NCBI RefSeq assembly: GCF_030160395.1
Contig: NZ_BSOG01000007.1
Span: 124,001-188,000, forward strand
Length of the DNA stretch: 64,000 nucleotides
DNA from: Chitinimonas prasina
Lineage (GTDB): Bacteria; Pseudomonadota; Gammaproteobacteria; Burkholderiales; Chitinimonadaceae
Reading direction: 5' to 3'
Positions 1 to 8,801 of this stretch are shown one piece after another. A program made the position numbers and the translations under genes. Positions within the stretch are counted from its first letter, which is position 1, and each line of letters begins with the position of its first letter. The notes under the pieces are model-generated. The model searched no databases and was not told the DNA's origin. It saw only the letters and a list, made by a program, of their open reading frames with translations.

Positions 1-270
1 CTGCTGGATGAGCCCCTGACCGGTCTGGATGTGGCCGCCGCCCGCCAGGTAAAGGACCTGCTGCAGGCCAAGGTGCGCGAGGGCTGCACGGTGATACTGA
101 CCACCCATATCCTGGAAGTGGCGGAAAAACTGGCCGAGGTCATAGGCGTGATTGCCCAGGGCCGCCTGATTGCCGAGGGAACGCTGACCGAGCTGCGGGA
201 GCGCATAGGTCGTGGCGATGCCAGCCTGGAGGACATCTTCCTGCATCTGCATGACGAGGTGGCAGCATGA
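1..270 (+). CDS. ABC transporter ATP-binding protein, C-terminal part
   Basis: The gene enters from before the window; the frame is open from base 1 and ends with TGA at 268-270. The visible start reads LLDEPLTGLD, a Walker B plus D-loop, so the Walker A and most of the signature region lie outside. It is followed by the H-loop (TTHILEVAEKL) and a short C-terminal tail, as in CcmA/NatA-type ATPases that drive simple exporters. Its stop overlaps the ATG of the permease in an ATGA arrangement (267-270), so the two are surely translated together. The substrate cannot be read from the sequence. Confidence 0.9.
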   Translation: MLDEPLTGLDVAAARQVKDLLQAKVREGCTVILTTHILEVAEKLAEVIGVIAQGRLIAEGTLTELRERIGRGDASLEDIFLHLHDEVAA

Positions 271-1757
271 ATCTGCAAGCCAAGCCCGGCTCGGTAGCCT
301 GGTTGCTGAAATGGGATTTGATCCAGCTGTGGAACTGGCTGGGCACCACCAGCGAGCGGCGTATCGGCAAGCGCTATGCCTGGCTGTCCCGGCTGGTGCT
401 CCTGGTGCTGCTGCATATGCCGGCGCTGCTGATACTGCTGCTGCCTGCACCGGAGCGGCGCTCCGACGATGTCAAGCTGGCGATCGACATCGCCATGACC
501 TTTCTGGCCTGCATGCTGTTTCTGTCGATGACCTTCATGGCCATCTATACCGCCGTCACGGCGCTGGGCGAGCGTAAATACACCGAGCTGGTGCTGACCA
601 GCCCCTTGCCCGAACGTACCTTGGGGCGCTGGTTCATTGCCAGCAACGCAATGGGTACGCTGGTGGGTTTTCCGCTGTTTGTGCTGCCCTTCGTGAATGT
701 GCTGGTCTGCTTTGGCAAGCCACAGGCCTTGCTGGTCTACCTGAGCATTGCTGGTTATGCCCTGACTGCCGCCAGCATAGGGGTATTGGTGGCATTTGGC
801 CTGCAACGCCTTCTGGGGCCGGCCCGGGCCAAGCGCTATGTGGGTTTGATCGGGATCGTGCTGCTGTTGACCAGCGGCGTGGTCATCAGCCTGGGCATGA
901 AGATGCTTAAGGCCGCTCAGCTGACACCGCAGCCCTGGCACAAGTTTGTTGCTGGCACGGTAGCAGGCGAGTGGCTGCCCACGCTGGTGGTGCTGCTACT
1001 GGGGCTGGCGCTCTGGCTTGGCCTGGCGCGGTTTGCGGCCCGTGGCGTCAAGATGGCGGCCGAGACCCAGGTGGTGGCTGCCGCACCGGTGAATGACAAG
1101 CCACTGCGCTTCGAGGTATCGCCCGTGCGGGCGCTGCTGAACAAGGAATGGCGCCTGATGCTGCGTTACCCCATGCTGGCCATGAACCTGGCCAACCCGG
1201 TGATGATGCTGATTTTCCCCCTTATGCATGTGCTGGAAGGCAAGGGTGCCTGGCATGAGGCGCTGGACATGACCGTGGCGTTCTCTGGCGGCATGGCAGC
1301 CATGACCGCTCATTCGCTGTGCTGGGCCGCCAGTTCGCTGGATGAATCGCCAGCCCTGCTGTGGTCTGCCCCCATGCAGCGTGAGCGCTGGCGCCGCTGG
1401 CAGTTGCTGGCGGGCTTGCTGCCTACCTGGCTGGCCATGCTGCCGGTGCTGGCCATCGTGGCCTGGGTGGCGCCGCTCAAGGCGGTGGGCCTGGCGGTGG
1501 TGGCTGTCGCGGCTGGTATAGGTGGTGGTCTGCTAGCGCAAAGTTTTTATCGCCCGGTGGCCAAGCATGAACGCAATATGCAATACGGCATGCGCACCCC
1601 CCAGGTGATCATCATGATGCTGTATGGTGCGGCCTGGGGGGGCGTATCGACCGCGCTGAACGGCTTTGCCCTGGGCCTGGTCCTGCTGCCCTTTGTGCTG
1701 GGCCTGCCCGCCTGGTTGCTGATGCGTATGGAAGACCGCGAATACCTGTATGACTGA
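267..1757 (+). CDS. ABC transporter permease, two-bundle membrane protein
   Basis: A 496-residue polytopic membrane protein, the partner of the ATPase whose stop it overlaps. Two hydrophobic bundles are visible, about residues 40-240 and 300-490, joined by a polar stretch near residue 270. The motif GERKYTELVLTSPL after the second helix is typical of ABC-2 type permeases. The second half begins with LLNKEWRLMLR, again an ABC-2-like amphipathic entry. It probably forms an exporter with the upstream ATPase. Its last codons overlap the start of sbcB by 8 bp, which suggests one transcript although the functions seem unrelated. Confidence 0.8.
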   Translation: MNLQAKPGSVAWLLKWDLIQLWNWLGTTSERRIGKRYAWLSRLVLLVLLHMPALLILLLPAPERRSDDVKLAIDIAMTFLACMLFLSMTFMAIYTAVTALGERKYTELVLTSPLPERTLGRWFIASNAMGTLVGFPLFVLPFVNVLVCFGKPQALLVYLSIAGYALTAASIGVLVAFGLQRLLGPARAKRYVGLIGIVLLLTSGVVISLGMKMLKAAQLTPQPWHKFVAGTVAGEWLPTLVVLLLGLALWLGLARFAARGVKMAAETQVVAAAPVNDKPLRFEVSPVRALLNKEWRLMLRYPMLAMNLANPVMMLIFPLMHVLEGKGAWHEALDMTVAFSGGMAAMTAHSLCWAASSLDESPALLWSAPMQRERWRRWQLLAGLLPTWLAMLPVLAIVAWVAPLKAVGLAVVAVAAGIGGGLLAQSFYRPVAKHERNMQYGMRTPQVIIMMLYGAAWGGVSTALNGFALGLVLLPFVLGLPAWLLMRMEDREYLYD

Positions 1758-3210
1758 CACCACTTTTTACTGGCACGACTACGAGACCTTTGGCATAGAC
1801 CCCAAGCTGGACAGGCCGGCCCAGTTTGCCGGGGTCCGTACCGACCTGGAGCTGAACCCCATAGGCGAGCCAGTCGAGCTGTTCTGCCAGCCCAGCGACG
1901 ACTTTCTGCCCGATCCGGTTTCGGTGCTGATTACCGGCATCACCCCGCAGCAGGCGCGCGAGCGCGGGGTGGGCGAGCCGGAGTTCGTCGGCCGCATTCA
2001 TGCCGAGCTGGCGCAGCCAGGCACCTGTGGGCTGGGCTATAACACCCTGCGTTTCGACGACGAGCTGACCCGCCATCTGTTCTGGCGCAATCTCTACGAC
2101 CCCTATGGCCGCGAATGGCAGAACGGCGGCTCGCGCTGGGATTTGCTTGATTGCGTGCGCGCCGCCTTTGCCTTCAGGCCAGAGGGCATACACTGGCCAC
2201 GCCATGAGGATGGCCGGGTATCGTTCAAGCTGGAGCAACTGACCCAGGCCAACGGCCTGGCGCACGCGGCAGCGCATGATGCACTCAGCGACGTTTACGC
2301 CACCATAGCCTTTGCCAAGCTGGTCAAGACCCAGCAGCCCCGCCTGTTCGACTTCTGCTTCAAGCTGCGCAAAAAGGATGCGGTGGCGGCCGAGATCGGC
2401 CTGCTGGATGGCCATGCCTTCCTGCATGTCTCGGGCATGTATCCCACCGCCCAGGGTTGCCTGGCACCGGTGGCTGCGCTGGGCTGGCACCCCAGCAACA
2501 AGAACGAACTGGCGGTGTGGGACTTGCAATACGACCCGACCGAACTGTTCGACCTCGATGCCGAACAGATACGGACACGCATGTTCACCCGCAGTGCCGA
2601 TCTGGCCGAGGGCGTAACGCGCTTGCCGGTCAAGACCATACACCTGAACAAGTCGCCCGTCGTGGTGGGCAATACCCGCACCCTGACGGCCGAGCGGGCA
2701 GAGCAGCTACAGCTGGACATGAAGCTGGCCCAGCAGCATGCCGCCAAGCTGGCGACATTGCTGCAGCAGCACGGCAAACGCCTGGGTAATACCTTCAAGC
2801 AGGTCTACAGCCGCGATACCCCGCTGGCCCGGCGTGATATCGATGCCGCACTGTACGAAGGCTTTATCGGCGATGGCGACCGGCGCCGGCTGGATAAGGC
2901 ACGACAGGCCAGCCCGCAGGACCTGGCGGGCATGGCGGTGAGCTTTGACGACGAGCGCCTGGGTGAACTGCTGTTCCGCTACCGGGCTCGCAATTGGCCA
3001 GACAGCCTGAGCGAAAACGAGCGGGCTCGCTGGCAGGCACACCGCTCGGAGCGGTTGCTGGACGGTGCCCATGGCGGGCTCAGCCTGGCCGAGTTGGACG
3101 CCAAGCTGAGCGCCCTGCGGCTGGAACGTGCCGACGAGCCTGCGGCACTGGCCTTGCTGGATGCTGTGGCGGCGTTTGCTAAGGAACAAGAGATCGGGTT
3201 GCGGGCATGA
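1750..3210 (+). CDS. sbcB: Exodeoxyribonuclease I
   Basis: Degrades single-stranded DNA 3' to 5' and acts in recombination and mismatch repair. The 486-residue length fits ExoI. The DEDD exonuclease motifs are clear: D10 and E12 in WHDYETFG, and H176 with D181 in AHDALSDVY. The C-terminal SH3-like and helical extension of ExoI follows, ending in charged helices. The ATG at 1750 overlaps the ABC permease stop by 8 bp. A 205-bp gap separates it from the next gene, with no clear terminator. The family assignment is firm; SbcB and XonA are names for the same protein. Confidence 0.95.
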   Translation: MTDTTFYWHDYETFGIDPKLDRPAQFAGVRTDLELNPIGEPVELFCQPSDDFLPDPVSVLITGITPQQARERGVGEPEFVGRIHAELAQPGTCGLGYNTLRFDDELTRHLFWRNLYDPYGREWQNGGSRWDLLDCVRAAFAFRPEGIHWPRHEDGRVSFKLEQLTQANGLAHAAAHDALSDVYATIAFAKLVKTQQPRLFDFCFKLRKKDAVAAEIGLLDGHAFLHVSGMYPTAQGCLAPVAALGWHPSNKNELAVWDLQYDPTELFDLDAEQIRTRMFTRSADLAEGVTRLPVKTIHLNKSPVVVGNTRTLTAERAEQLQLDMKLAQQHAAKLATLLQQHGKRLGNTFKQVYSRDTPLARRDIDAALYEGFIGDGDRRRLDKARQASPQDLAGMAVSFDDERLGELLFRYRARNWPDSLSENERARWQAHRSERLLDGAHGGLSLAELDAKLSALRLERADEPAALALLDAVAAFAKEQEIGLRA

Positions 3211-3415
3211 TTTCGACCCATTGCTGCGAAGAGCGCTGAAGTAGCAAGACGCTTGTTACTTCGCGGCAAACAGAGCATCGAATAGCGCCAAGCAATGCTT
3301 GGCCGTATTGCTGCAAGCACTGGGTAGGCTGGTAGGGGACGACCAGGCTCACCAACGGCTTCAGCTTGGCCGCCGGCGCGCTATCATGGCGGCATCCCTT
3401 TCTGTCGAGTCCTCC

Positions 3416-4288
3416 ATGCACAACATCCTGCTTACTGGCGTCAATGGCCAGGTTGGTTTTGAGCTCAAGCGCAGCCTGCAAGGGCTGGGTACCGTCCATG
3501 CGCCGGGCCGGGAGGGCCTGGATCTGACCCGGCCTGATGCCATTCGTGAGTTGGTGCGGGCGCTCAAGCCCACGCTGATTGTCAACCCGGCGGCCTATAC
3601 GGCGGTGGACAAGGCCGAGAGCGAAGCTGAGCTGGCCTATGCCATCAATGCCACCGCCGCTGGGGTGCTGGCGGAGGAGGCCAAGCGCCTGGGGGTGCCG
3701 CTGATCCATTACTCCACCGACTATGTCTACTCGGGCGAGGGCAGCCAGCCCTGGCGGGAGGATGATGCGGTCGCGCCGCCCAATGTTTATGGCGCCAGTA
3801 AGCTGGCCGGCGAGGAAGCCATACGGGCCAGCGGCTGCGATCACCTGATTCTGCGCACCAGTTGGGTGTACGGGGCGCGGGGCAAGAACTTCCTGCTGAC
3901 CATGCTCAAGTTTGGCCGCGAGCGCGACAGCATGAGTATCGTGGCGGACCAGATCGGTGCGCCAACCTGGAGCCGCAGCATTGCCGACATCACTGCCCAT
4001 ATCGTGGCGGGCCGGCCTGATTGGGAGGGTGTCAGCGGGGTGTACCACCTGGTCAATGCCGGCGAAACCAGCTGGCACGGCTTTGCCGAGGCGATCTTCA
4101 AGCTGGCGGCGGAGCGTGGCGACAAGGTGCCGACTACGCTGGCTGCCATTGCCACCGAGGCTTACCCCACGCCGGCCAAGCGGCCCAAGAATTCGCGCCT
4201 GCAGCTGGATAAGCTGCACGACACCTTTGGCCTGGTGCCACCCGACTGGGAAGAGGCACTCAAGCTCTGCTTTGACACCGTGGCCTGA
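3416..4288 (+). CDS. rfbD: dTDP-4-dehydrorhamnose reductase (RmlD-type SDR)
   Basis: NADPH-dependent reductase that makes dTDP-L-rhamnose for lipopolysaccharide or capsule. The 290 residues open with a Rossmann motif, GVNGQVG (G8, G11, G14). The catalytic YGASK (Y125, K129) follows, with NPAAYTAVDKAE in between, which is typical of RmlD. The frame is open 117 bp further upstream, but the Rossmann strand begins directly at the ATG at 3416, so that start is used. No rmlA, rmlB or rmlC lies nearby, so the gene is an orphan here. An extended-SDR sugar-nucleotide reductase of slightly different specificity is possible. Confidence 0.88.
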   Translation: MHNILLTGVNGQVGFELKRSLQGLGTVHAPGREGLDLTRPDAIRELVRALKPTLIVNPAAYTAVDKAESEAELAYAINATAAGVLAEEAKRLGVPLIHYSTDYVYSGEGSQPWREDDAVAPPNVYGASKLAGEEAIRASGCDHLILRTSWVYGARGKNFLLTMLKFGRERDSMSIVADQIGAPTWSRSIADITAHIVAGRPDWEGVSGVYHLVNAGETSWHGFAEAIFKLAAERGDKVPTTLAAIATEAYPTPAKRPKNSRLQLDKLHDTFGLVPPDWEEALKLCFDTVA

Positions 4289-4322
4289 GTCCGTGGGCGC
4301 GCTACTGACACCGGGAGTGAAT

Positions 4323-4883
4323 ATGGGCAAGTTTATTGGCCACGGCCTGCTATTGGCCCTGCTGTGCCTGGCTGGCGTGCAGGCGGCAGAGCCGGGTGCC
4401 GAGAAGCGCCAGGCCATACAGACCTTGATCGATACACTCAATCTCAAGGCCATGGGGCCGCAGATGATGCAGCAACTGGCTGGGCAAGGTGAGGCCATCA
4501 TGCGGCAGACGGCGCTGGGCGTGATCGACGCCAATGCCGAGCTGAGCGAAGCACAGCGGGCTGAGGCCCGCCAGATGCTGGAGCGCGAGCTGCCCGGACT
4601 GGCCATGGAACTGAATGTCAGCCTGGCCAAGCTGGATCTGAGCCCTATCGTCAACGAGGTGATCTTCAGCGTTTACGGCAAGCATTTCGAGACGGCGGAG
4701 ATACGCGACATGACGGCCTTCTATCGATCTCCCACTGGCCGCAAGGTCCTGCGCCTGTTGCCGCAAGTGACGCAGGAATCCATGCAACTGAGCATGGAGC
4801 GTATCGCGCCCCTTGCCGAGGAAGCGGCACGCAAGACAGTGTTGCGCTGGCAGGAGGGGCGCAAGGGGGCAGGGCGTATTTGA
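4323..4883 (+). CDS. DUF2059 family exported protein
   Basis: A 186-residue protein with a signal peptide (hydrophobic LLLALLCLAGVQA, cleavage near residue 21). The rest is helical. The end carries the DUF2059 hallmark, an ETAEIRDMTAFYRSPTGRKV stretch about 50 residues before the C-terminus. It probably resides in the periplasm; its biochemical role is unknown. GGGAG lies just before the ATG. The frame is open far upstream, but that part lies antisense-like inside rfbD and is not coding. It may be co-transcribed with rfbD, whose stop is only 34 bp upstream. Confidence 0.8.
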   Translation: MGKFIGHGLLLALLCLAGVQAAEPGAEKRQAIQTLIDTLNLKAMGPQMMQQLAGQGEAIMRQTALGVIDANAELSEAQRAEARQMLERELPGLAMELNVSLAKLDLSPIVNEVIFSVYGKHFETAEIRDMTAFYRSPTGRKVLRLLPQVTQESMQLSMERIAPLAEEAARKTVLRWQEGRKGAGRI

Positions 4884-4914
4884 CCGGCGGGTCAGGCTGG
4901 GAGCGGCATGCTTC

Positions 4915-6132
4915 TTAAAGCCGCCAGCGCAAGGCCAGGCTCAGGCTGCGCTCGGTTTGGCGGCTGGGTGTTGACAGCAGTTGCCGGGCAGGCCGTTCGC
5001 TGCGCAGTACGAGGCCTTCTGCCATCACACTCAGGCTATCGCGCCAGGGCCAGCTGTAGGCCAAGGCCAGCGCCTGCCCGTGCTCGCCATTGGGGTCTTC
5101 CGGCAGACGGTCGCGCTCGCGGCTGCTGAAATAGTCGTAGCGCACGGCCAGCTTGCCGCTGCCCAGGGGGTGGGCTGCCAGCACATAAGCGGAACGATAG
5201 GCCGCATTGACGGCATTGCGTCCCATCACCGTACTGCCGGCCAGCCACTGGCTGAGGATTTCCCATTCCTGATCGGGGCGCCAACGCAGGGCTAGCTGCT
5301 TGAAGCGGGTGGTCCAGGCGTATTGGCCTCGGTTCACCACCAGGGGGTCGGCGCGATTGTCGTAGTGAAAGGCTGAGAGTTCGAGGCGGCCGCCATAACC
5401 ATAGTGCAGGCCAGCGTGATAGCCCCATCGGCCATCCAACTCGCGGAAGTTGTCTACCCTTGAGTCCTGCTTGGCTATGCGGCCATCGTCGCGGTAGACG
5501 GGCAGGTCTGGCAGGGGCAGCTTTTCTGTCAGGCCGGTGATGCGGTCGCCCACCCCCCAGCCGCGCCAGGCGATCAGCGTTCCAGCCGGGTCATTGCCCT
5601 TGAAGGCGGCCAGGCTGAGGCTGATGTCGTGAGGCGAGCCAGCAAAGCGGCCAGGGCGGGCCAGAGTGTATTCCAGCCCTATCGTGCGTAACTCCTCGCC
5701 TATCCAGCTGTTGATGGCGGAGGCTGATAGCGTGCGGGTGGTTGTCCAGCCCAGCCCGTCATGTTCCAGGCTGACGGCAGGAAAGAAGGCACCTACCTTG
5801 GCGCTGTGGCGCCAGGGGCCGGTAGGCAGGGGTTTCCAGCGTAGCCAGGCTTCGCTGACATCAAATGCACTGGCGCGATCGTCGGCCAGGTTGATGACGG
5901 CCTGGGCGCTGACGGTGTCGGCCAGCTCGCCGCGCAGCAATAGCATGGCCTGGCCCAGGCGCAAGCCATCGTGGCGGGCATCATGGCGTTGCTTGCCCAG
6001 GCCGCCTTCCAGCCAGCCTTGCGGGCTGTTGCTGTAGACCAGCCTTTGGTCCAGCAAACCCTCGACTTCCAGGGCATAGGCTGGGGCGAGCAGGGTAAGG
6101 CAGGCTAGCGTTCTGGCCAGTGTGGGCGACAC
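4915..6132 (-). CDS. Porin-like outer-membrane beta-barrel protein
   Basis: A roughly 405-residue protein with a signal peptide (CLTLLAPAYA) followed by alternating hydrophobic/polar strands rich in Tyr, Trp, Arg and Gly. It ends in ALRWRL, an aromatic-containing terminal strand as expected of a BAM-inserted barrel. It probably forms a 16-18 strand outer-membrane pore or lipid-related channel; the substrate is unknown. Start choice: an ATG at 6138 sits directly against AGGAGG with no spacer, whereas the in-frame GTG at 6132 lies 6 bases after it, so GTG is preferred. No partner genes adjoin it. Confidence 0.72.
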   Translation of the reverse strand: MSPTLARTLACLTLLAPAYALEVEGLLDQRLVYSNSPQGWLEGGLGKQRHDARHDGLRLGQAMLLLRGELADTVSAQAVINLADDRASAFDVSEAWLRWKPLPTGPWRHSAKVGAFFPAVSLEHDGLGWTTTRTLSASAINSWIGEELRTIGLEYTLARPGRFAGSPHDISLSLAAFKGNDPAGTLIAWRGWGVGDRITGLTEKLPLPDLPVYRDDGRIAKQDSRVDNFRELDGRWGYHAGLHYGYGGRLELSAFHYDNRADPLVVNRGQYAWTTRFKQLALRWRPDQEWEILSQWLAGSTVMGRNAVNAAYRSAYVLAAHPLGSGKLAVRYDYFSSRERDRLPEDPNGEHGQALALAYSWPWRDSLSVMAEGLVLRSERPARQLLSTPSRQTERSLSLALRWRL

Positions 6133-6296
6133 CTGCATCCTCCTGAGGTTTACATGGCGCTTGGTCGATCAATACTGCGCGCCATGACGTTATGTAGGAA
6201 TCATAGACCAGCCGACCAGCGTAGCGCCGCCACGGGCACCTGCCAAAAGCCCTGCTTGCGTCGCCATGCAAGCTGCGCGTGTAGAAGCGGTAGCGC

Positions 6297-7433
6297 CTAC
6301 ATGGCCTTGGCGATGATCTCCTTCATGATCTCGCTGGAGCCTGCGTAGATGCGCGCCACCCTGGCAGAGGCCCATAGCCGCCCTATGGGGTACTCGGCCA
6401 TATAGCCGTAGCCGCCAAACAGCTGCAGGCTGCGGTCGGCCACCCGGCCCAGCAGCTCCGATGTCCACAGCTTGGCCTCGGCGGCATCTACTGCATCCAG
6501 CGCGCCCAGGTTGTATTCCGTGACCAGCCTATCCAGGTAGACCTGGCCGACATCCAGCTCGGTCTTCATGGCGGCCAGCTCGAAACGGGTGTTCTGGAAG
6601 TCGATCAGGCGCTGACCAAAGGCCCGGCGTTCCTTGACGTAGTCCAGTGCCAGGTTCAGGGCGGCCTGCGCTGCAGCATGGGCGCCGATGGCGCATGTCA
6701 GCCGCTCGGGCGCCAGCATGCGCATCAGCAGTTTGAAGCCCTGGTGGGCTTCGCCCAACAGGCCATCCTTGGGTACCTTGACATCACGAAAGAACAGCTC
6801 TGCCGTGTCCTGGCTGTGCTGGCCGATTTTGTCCAGCTTGCGGCCCACCTCAAACCCGGCCCAGCCTTTTTCGACCAGGAACAGCGACAGGCCGCGTTTC
6901 TCGGTGGGGTGGGTACGGGCAGCGACGATGACCAGGTCGCTATGCACGCCGTTGGAGATAAAGGTCTTGCTGCCGTTGAGCAGCCAGTGGTCGGCATGCT
7001 CCACCGCCTGGGTCTGGATGCCGGCCAGGTCGCTACCAGTATTGGGTTCGGTCATGGCAACGGCCAGCACGCACTCGCCTGACACCACACCGGGCAGATA
7101 GCGCTGCTTCTGTGTCTCGGTACCGAACTCGTCGATGTAGGGGGCCACCAGCGAGGAGTGCAGGCCCATGGCAAGACCCCATTCGTTGGCGTAGCCTAGC
7201 TCCTCTGCCACGATCTGGTCGTAGCGGTAGTCGCGGCAGCCTGCGCCACCGTAGGCCTCGTCGACAAAAGTGGCCAGAAAGCCCAGCTCGCCAGCGCGGC
7301 GCCAGATGGCGCGGGGCACCATGCCGGCGGTTTCCCAGCCGCGCTGGTGGGGTATGACTTCTTCAGCCAGCCAGCGGCGGAAGTTGTCACGGAACAGATC
7401 GTGTTCGGGTTCGAAATGGCGGCGTGGCAGCAT
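6297..7433 (-). CDS. Acyl-CoA dehydrogenase
   Basis: FAD enzyme that oxidises acyl-CoA to trans-2-enoyl-CoA in beta-oxidation. The 378 residues carry the N-terminal helical domain, the central beta domain with AMTEPNTGSDL (flavin site), and the C-terminal bundle with FQNTRFELA. The position that holds the catalytic Glu in medium-chain enzymes reads IYAGSSEIMKEI, without Glu. The APERLT segment places a Glu where isovaleryl- and long-chain-type enzymes keep theirs, so it probably belongs to that subgroup. The ATG at 7433 has a GGAGAG upstream. It diverges from the thiolase/fadJ genes, sharing a 153-bp control region. Confidence 0.92.
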   Translation of the reverse strand: MLPRRHFEPEHDLFRDNFRRWLAEEVIPHQRGWETAGMVPRAIWRRAGELGFLATFVDEAYGGAGCRDYRYDQIVAEELGYANEWGLAMGLHSSLVAPYIDEFGTETQKQRYLPGVVSGECVLAVAMTEPNTGSDLAGIQTQAVEHADHWLLNGSKTFISNGVHSDLVIVAARTHPTEKRGLSLFLVEKGWAGFEVGRKLDKIGQHSQDTAELFFRDVKVPKDGLLGEAHQGFKLLMRMLAPERLTCAIGAHAAAQAALNLALDYVKERRAFGQRLIDFQNTRFELAAMKTELDVGQVYLDRLVTEYNLGALDAVDAAEAKLWTSELLGRVADRSLQLFGGYGYMAEYPIGRLWASARVARIYAGSSEIMKEIIAKAM

Positions 7434-7529
7434 GTTGTCTCTTTCTCTCCATGGTTTGCTGGGCGCGGGGCAGATAAGCACCACGGTGCGTTTGATTATT
7501 GGCTGGATGCTACAACCTTTAGAGTTTAT

Positions 7530-7544
7530 GCGCTAACCTAGCGC
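7530..7544. promoter_or_regulatory. Perfect inverted repeat in divergent fad control region
   Basis: GCGCTA-ACC-TAGCGC is a perfect 6-bp palindrome with a 3-bp spacer. It sits between the divergent acyl-CoA dehydrogenase (start 7433) and thiolase (start 7587) genes. Its place suits an operator for a TetR- or GntR-type fatty-acid regulator acting on one or both promoters. The regulator is not encoded in this window, so this is inference from position and symmetry. Confidence 0.45.
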
Positions 7545-7586
7545 TTGCTTGATATTTATCGAATCAGATTGCTCAAGGACAGACAC

Positions 7587-8792
7587 ATGACTGATGCGTT
7601 GATCTATGACGCCCTGCGTACCCCGCGCGGCAAGGGCAAGGCCGATGGCAGCCTGCACGAGGTCAAGCCGATCTCGCTGTTGACCGGCCTGATGCACGCA
7701 CTGGAGGCGCGTACCGGGTTACCCACCGCCGAGGTGGACGACGTGGTGCTGGGTTGCGTTACCCCAGTGGGTGATCAGGGCGGCGATATCGCCAAGACGG
7801 CGGCATTGGCGGCAGGCTGGGACTGGAAGGCCGCTGGCGTGCAGGTCAATCGATTCTGTGGTTCTGGCCTGGAGGCCGTCAATCTGGCCGCGCAGAAAGT
7901 GCGCTCCGGCTGGGAGGACATCGTGGTGGCCGGAGGCGTGGAGTCCATGTCGCGCGTGCCCATGGGCTCGGATGGCTGGGCCATGGCGACCGACCCGCAG
8001 ACGGCCAAGGCGCTGGGCTTTGTGCCACAGGGCATAGGCGCCGACCTGATCGCCACGCTGGAGGGCTATGGCCGGGCCGAAGTGGATGCCTTTGCCGTGG
8101 AAAGCCAGCGGCGTGCTGCGCAGGCACGCAGCGAGGGGCGTTTTGCCCGCAGCATCGTGCCGGTACGCGATATCAACGGCATTGCCATCCTGGCCGAGGA
8201 CGAATTCATCAAGGCGGGCACCACGCTGGAAGGCCTGGCCAAGCTCAAGCCCAGCTTCGAGCAGATGGGGGCCATGGGCTATGACGCAGTGGCGCTCAAG
8301 CGCTATCCCTGGGTGGAGCGGATTGCCCATGTACACCATGCTGGCAATGCCTCGGGCATAGTCGATGGCGCCGCACTGGTGCTGGTGGCCAACGAGGCCG
8401 CCGGCCGCCGCTATGGCTGGACGCCGCGCGCCCGCATCGTGGCCACTGCGCTGACCGGAACCGACCCGACCATCATGCTGACCGGCCCGGCACCCGCTGC
8501 CCAGAAAGCCCTGGCCAAGGCCGGGCTGACGGCCGACGACATCGATCTGTTCGAGGTCAATGAAGCCTTTGCGGCTGTAGTAATGCGTTTTGCCCGAGAG
8601 ATGGGGGTGGGGATGGACAGGATCAACGTCAACGGCGGCGCCATTGCCATGGGTCACCCCCTGGGTGCGACCGGCGCCATGATATTGGGGACGCTGGTGG
8701 ACGAGCTGGAACGGCAGCAGAAGCGTTATGGCCTGGCCACGCTCTGCATAGGCGGCGGCATGGGCATTGCCACCATCGTGGAAAGAATCTGA
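7587..8792 (+). CDS. fadA: Acetyl-CoA acyltransferase (thiolase)
   Basis: Carries out the thiolytic step of beta-oxidation (3-ketoacyl-CoA + CoA to acetyl-CoA + shorter acyl-CoA) or the reverse condensation. The three catalytic signatures are present: nucleophile C91 in FCGSG, H357 in GHPLGATGA, and C387 in LCIGGG. The 401-residue length is standard. The ATG at 7587 follows AAGGAC; the longer open frame from 7545 is less likely. It lies 9 bp upstream of the multifunctional fadJ-like gene, so they form one operon and probably one complex. Substrate chain length cannot be told from sequence, so the symbol is functional, not orthology-proven. Confidence 0.92.
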   Translation: MTDALIYDALRTPRGKGKADGSLHEVKPISLLTGLMHALEARTGLPTAEVDDVVLGCVTPVGDQGGDIAKTAALAAGWDWKAAGVQVNRFCGSGLEAVNLAAQKVRSGWEDIVVAGGVESMSRVPMGSDGWAMATDPQTAKALGFVPQGIGADLIATLEGYGRAEVDAFAVESQRRAAQARSEGRFARSIVPVRDINGIAILAEDEFIKAGTTLEGLAKLKPSFEQMGAMGYDAVALKRYPWVERIAHVHHAGNASGIVDGAALVLVANEAAGRRYGWTPRARIVATALTGTDPTIMLTGPAPAAQKALAKAGLTADDIDLFEVNEAFAAVVMRFAREMGVGMDRINVNGGAIAMGHPLGATGAMILGTLVDELERQQKRYGLATLCIGGGMGIATIVERI

Positions 8793-8801
8793 GGGCAGAG
8801 C

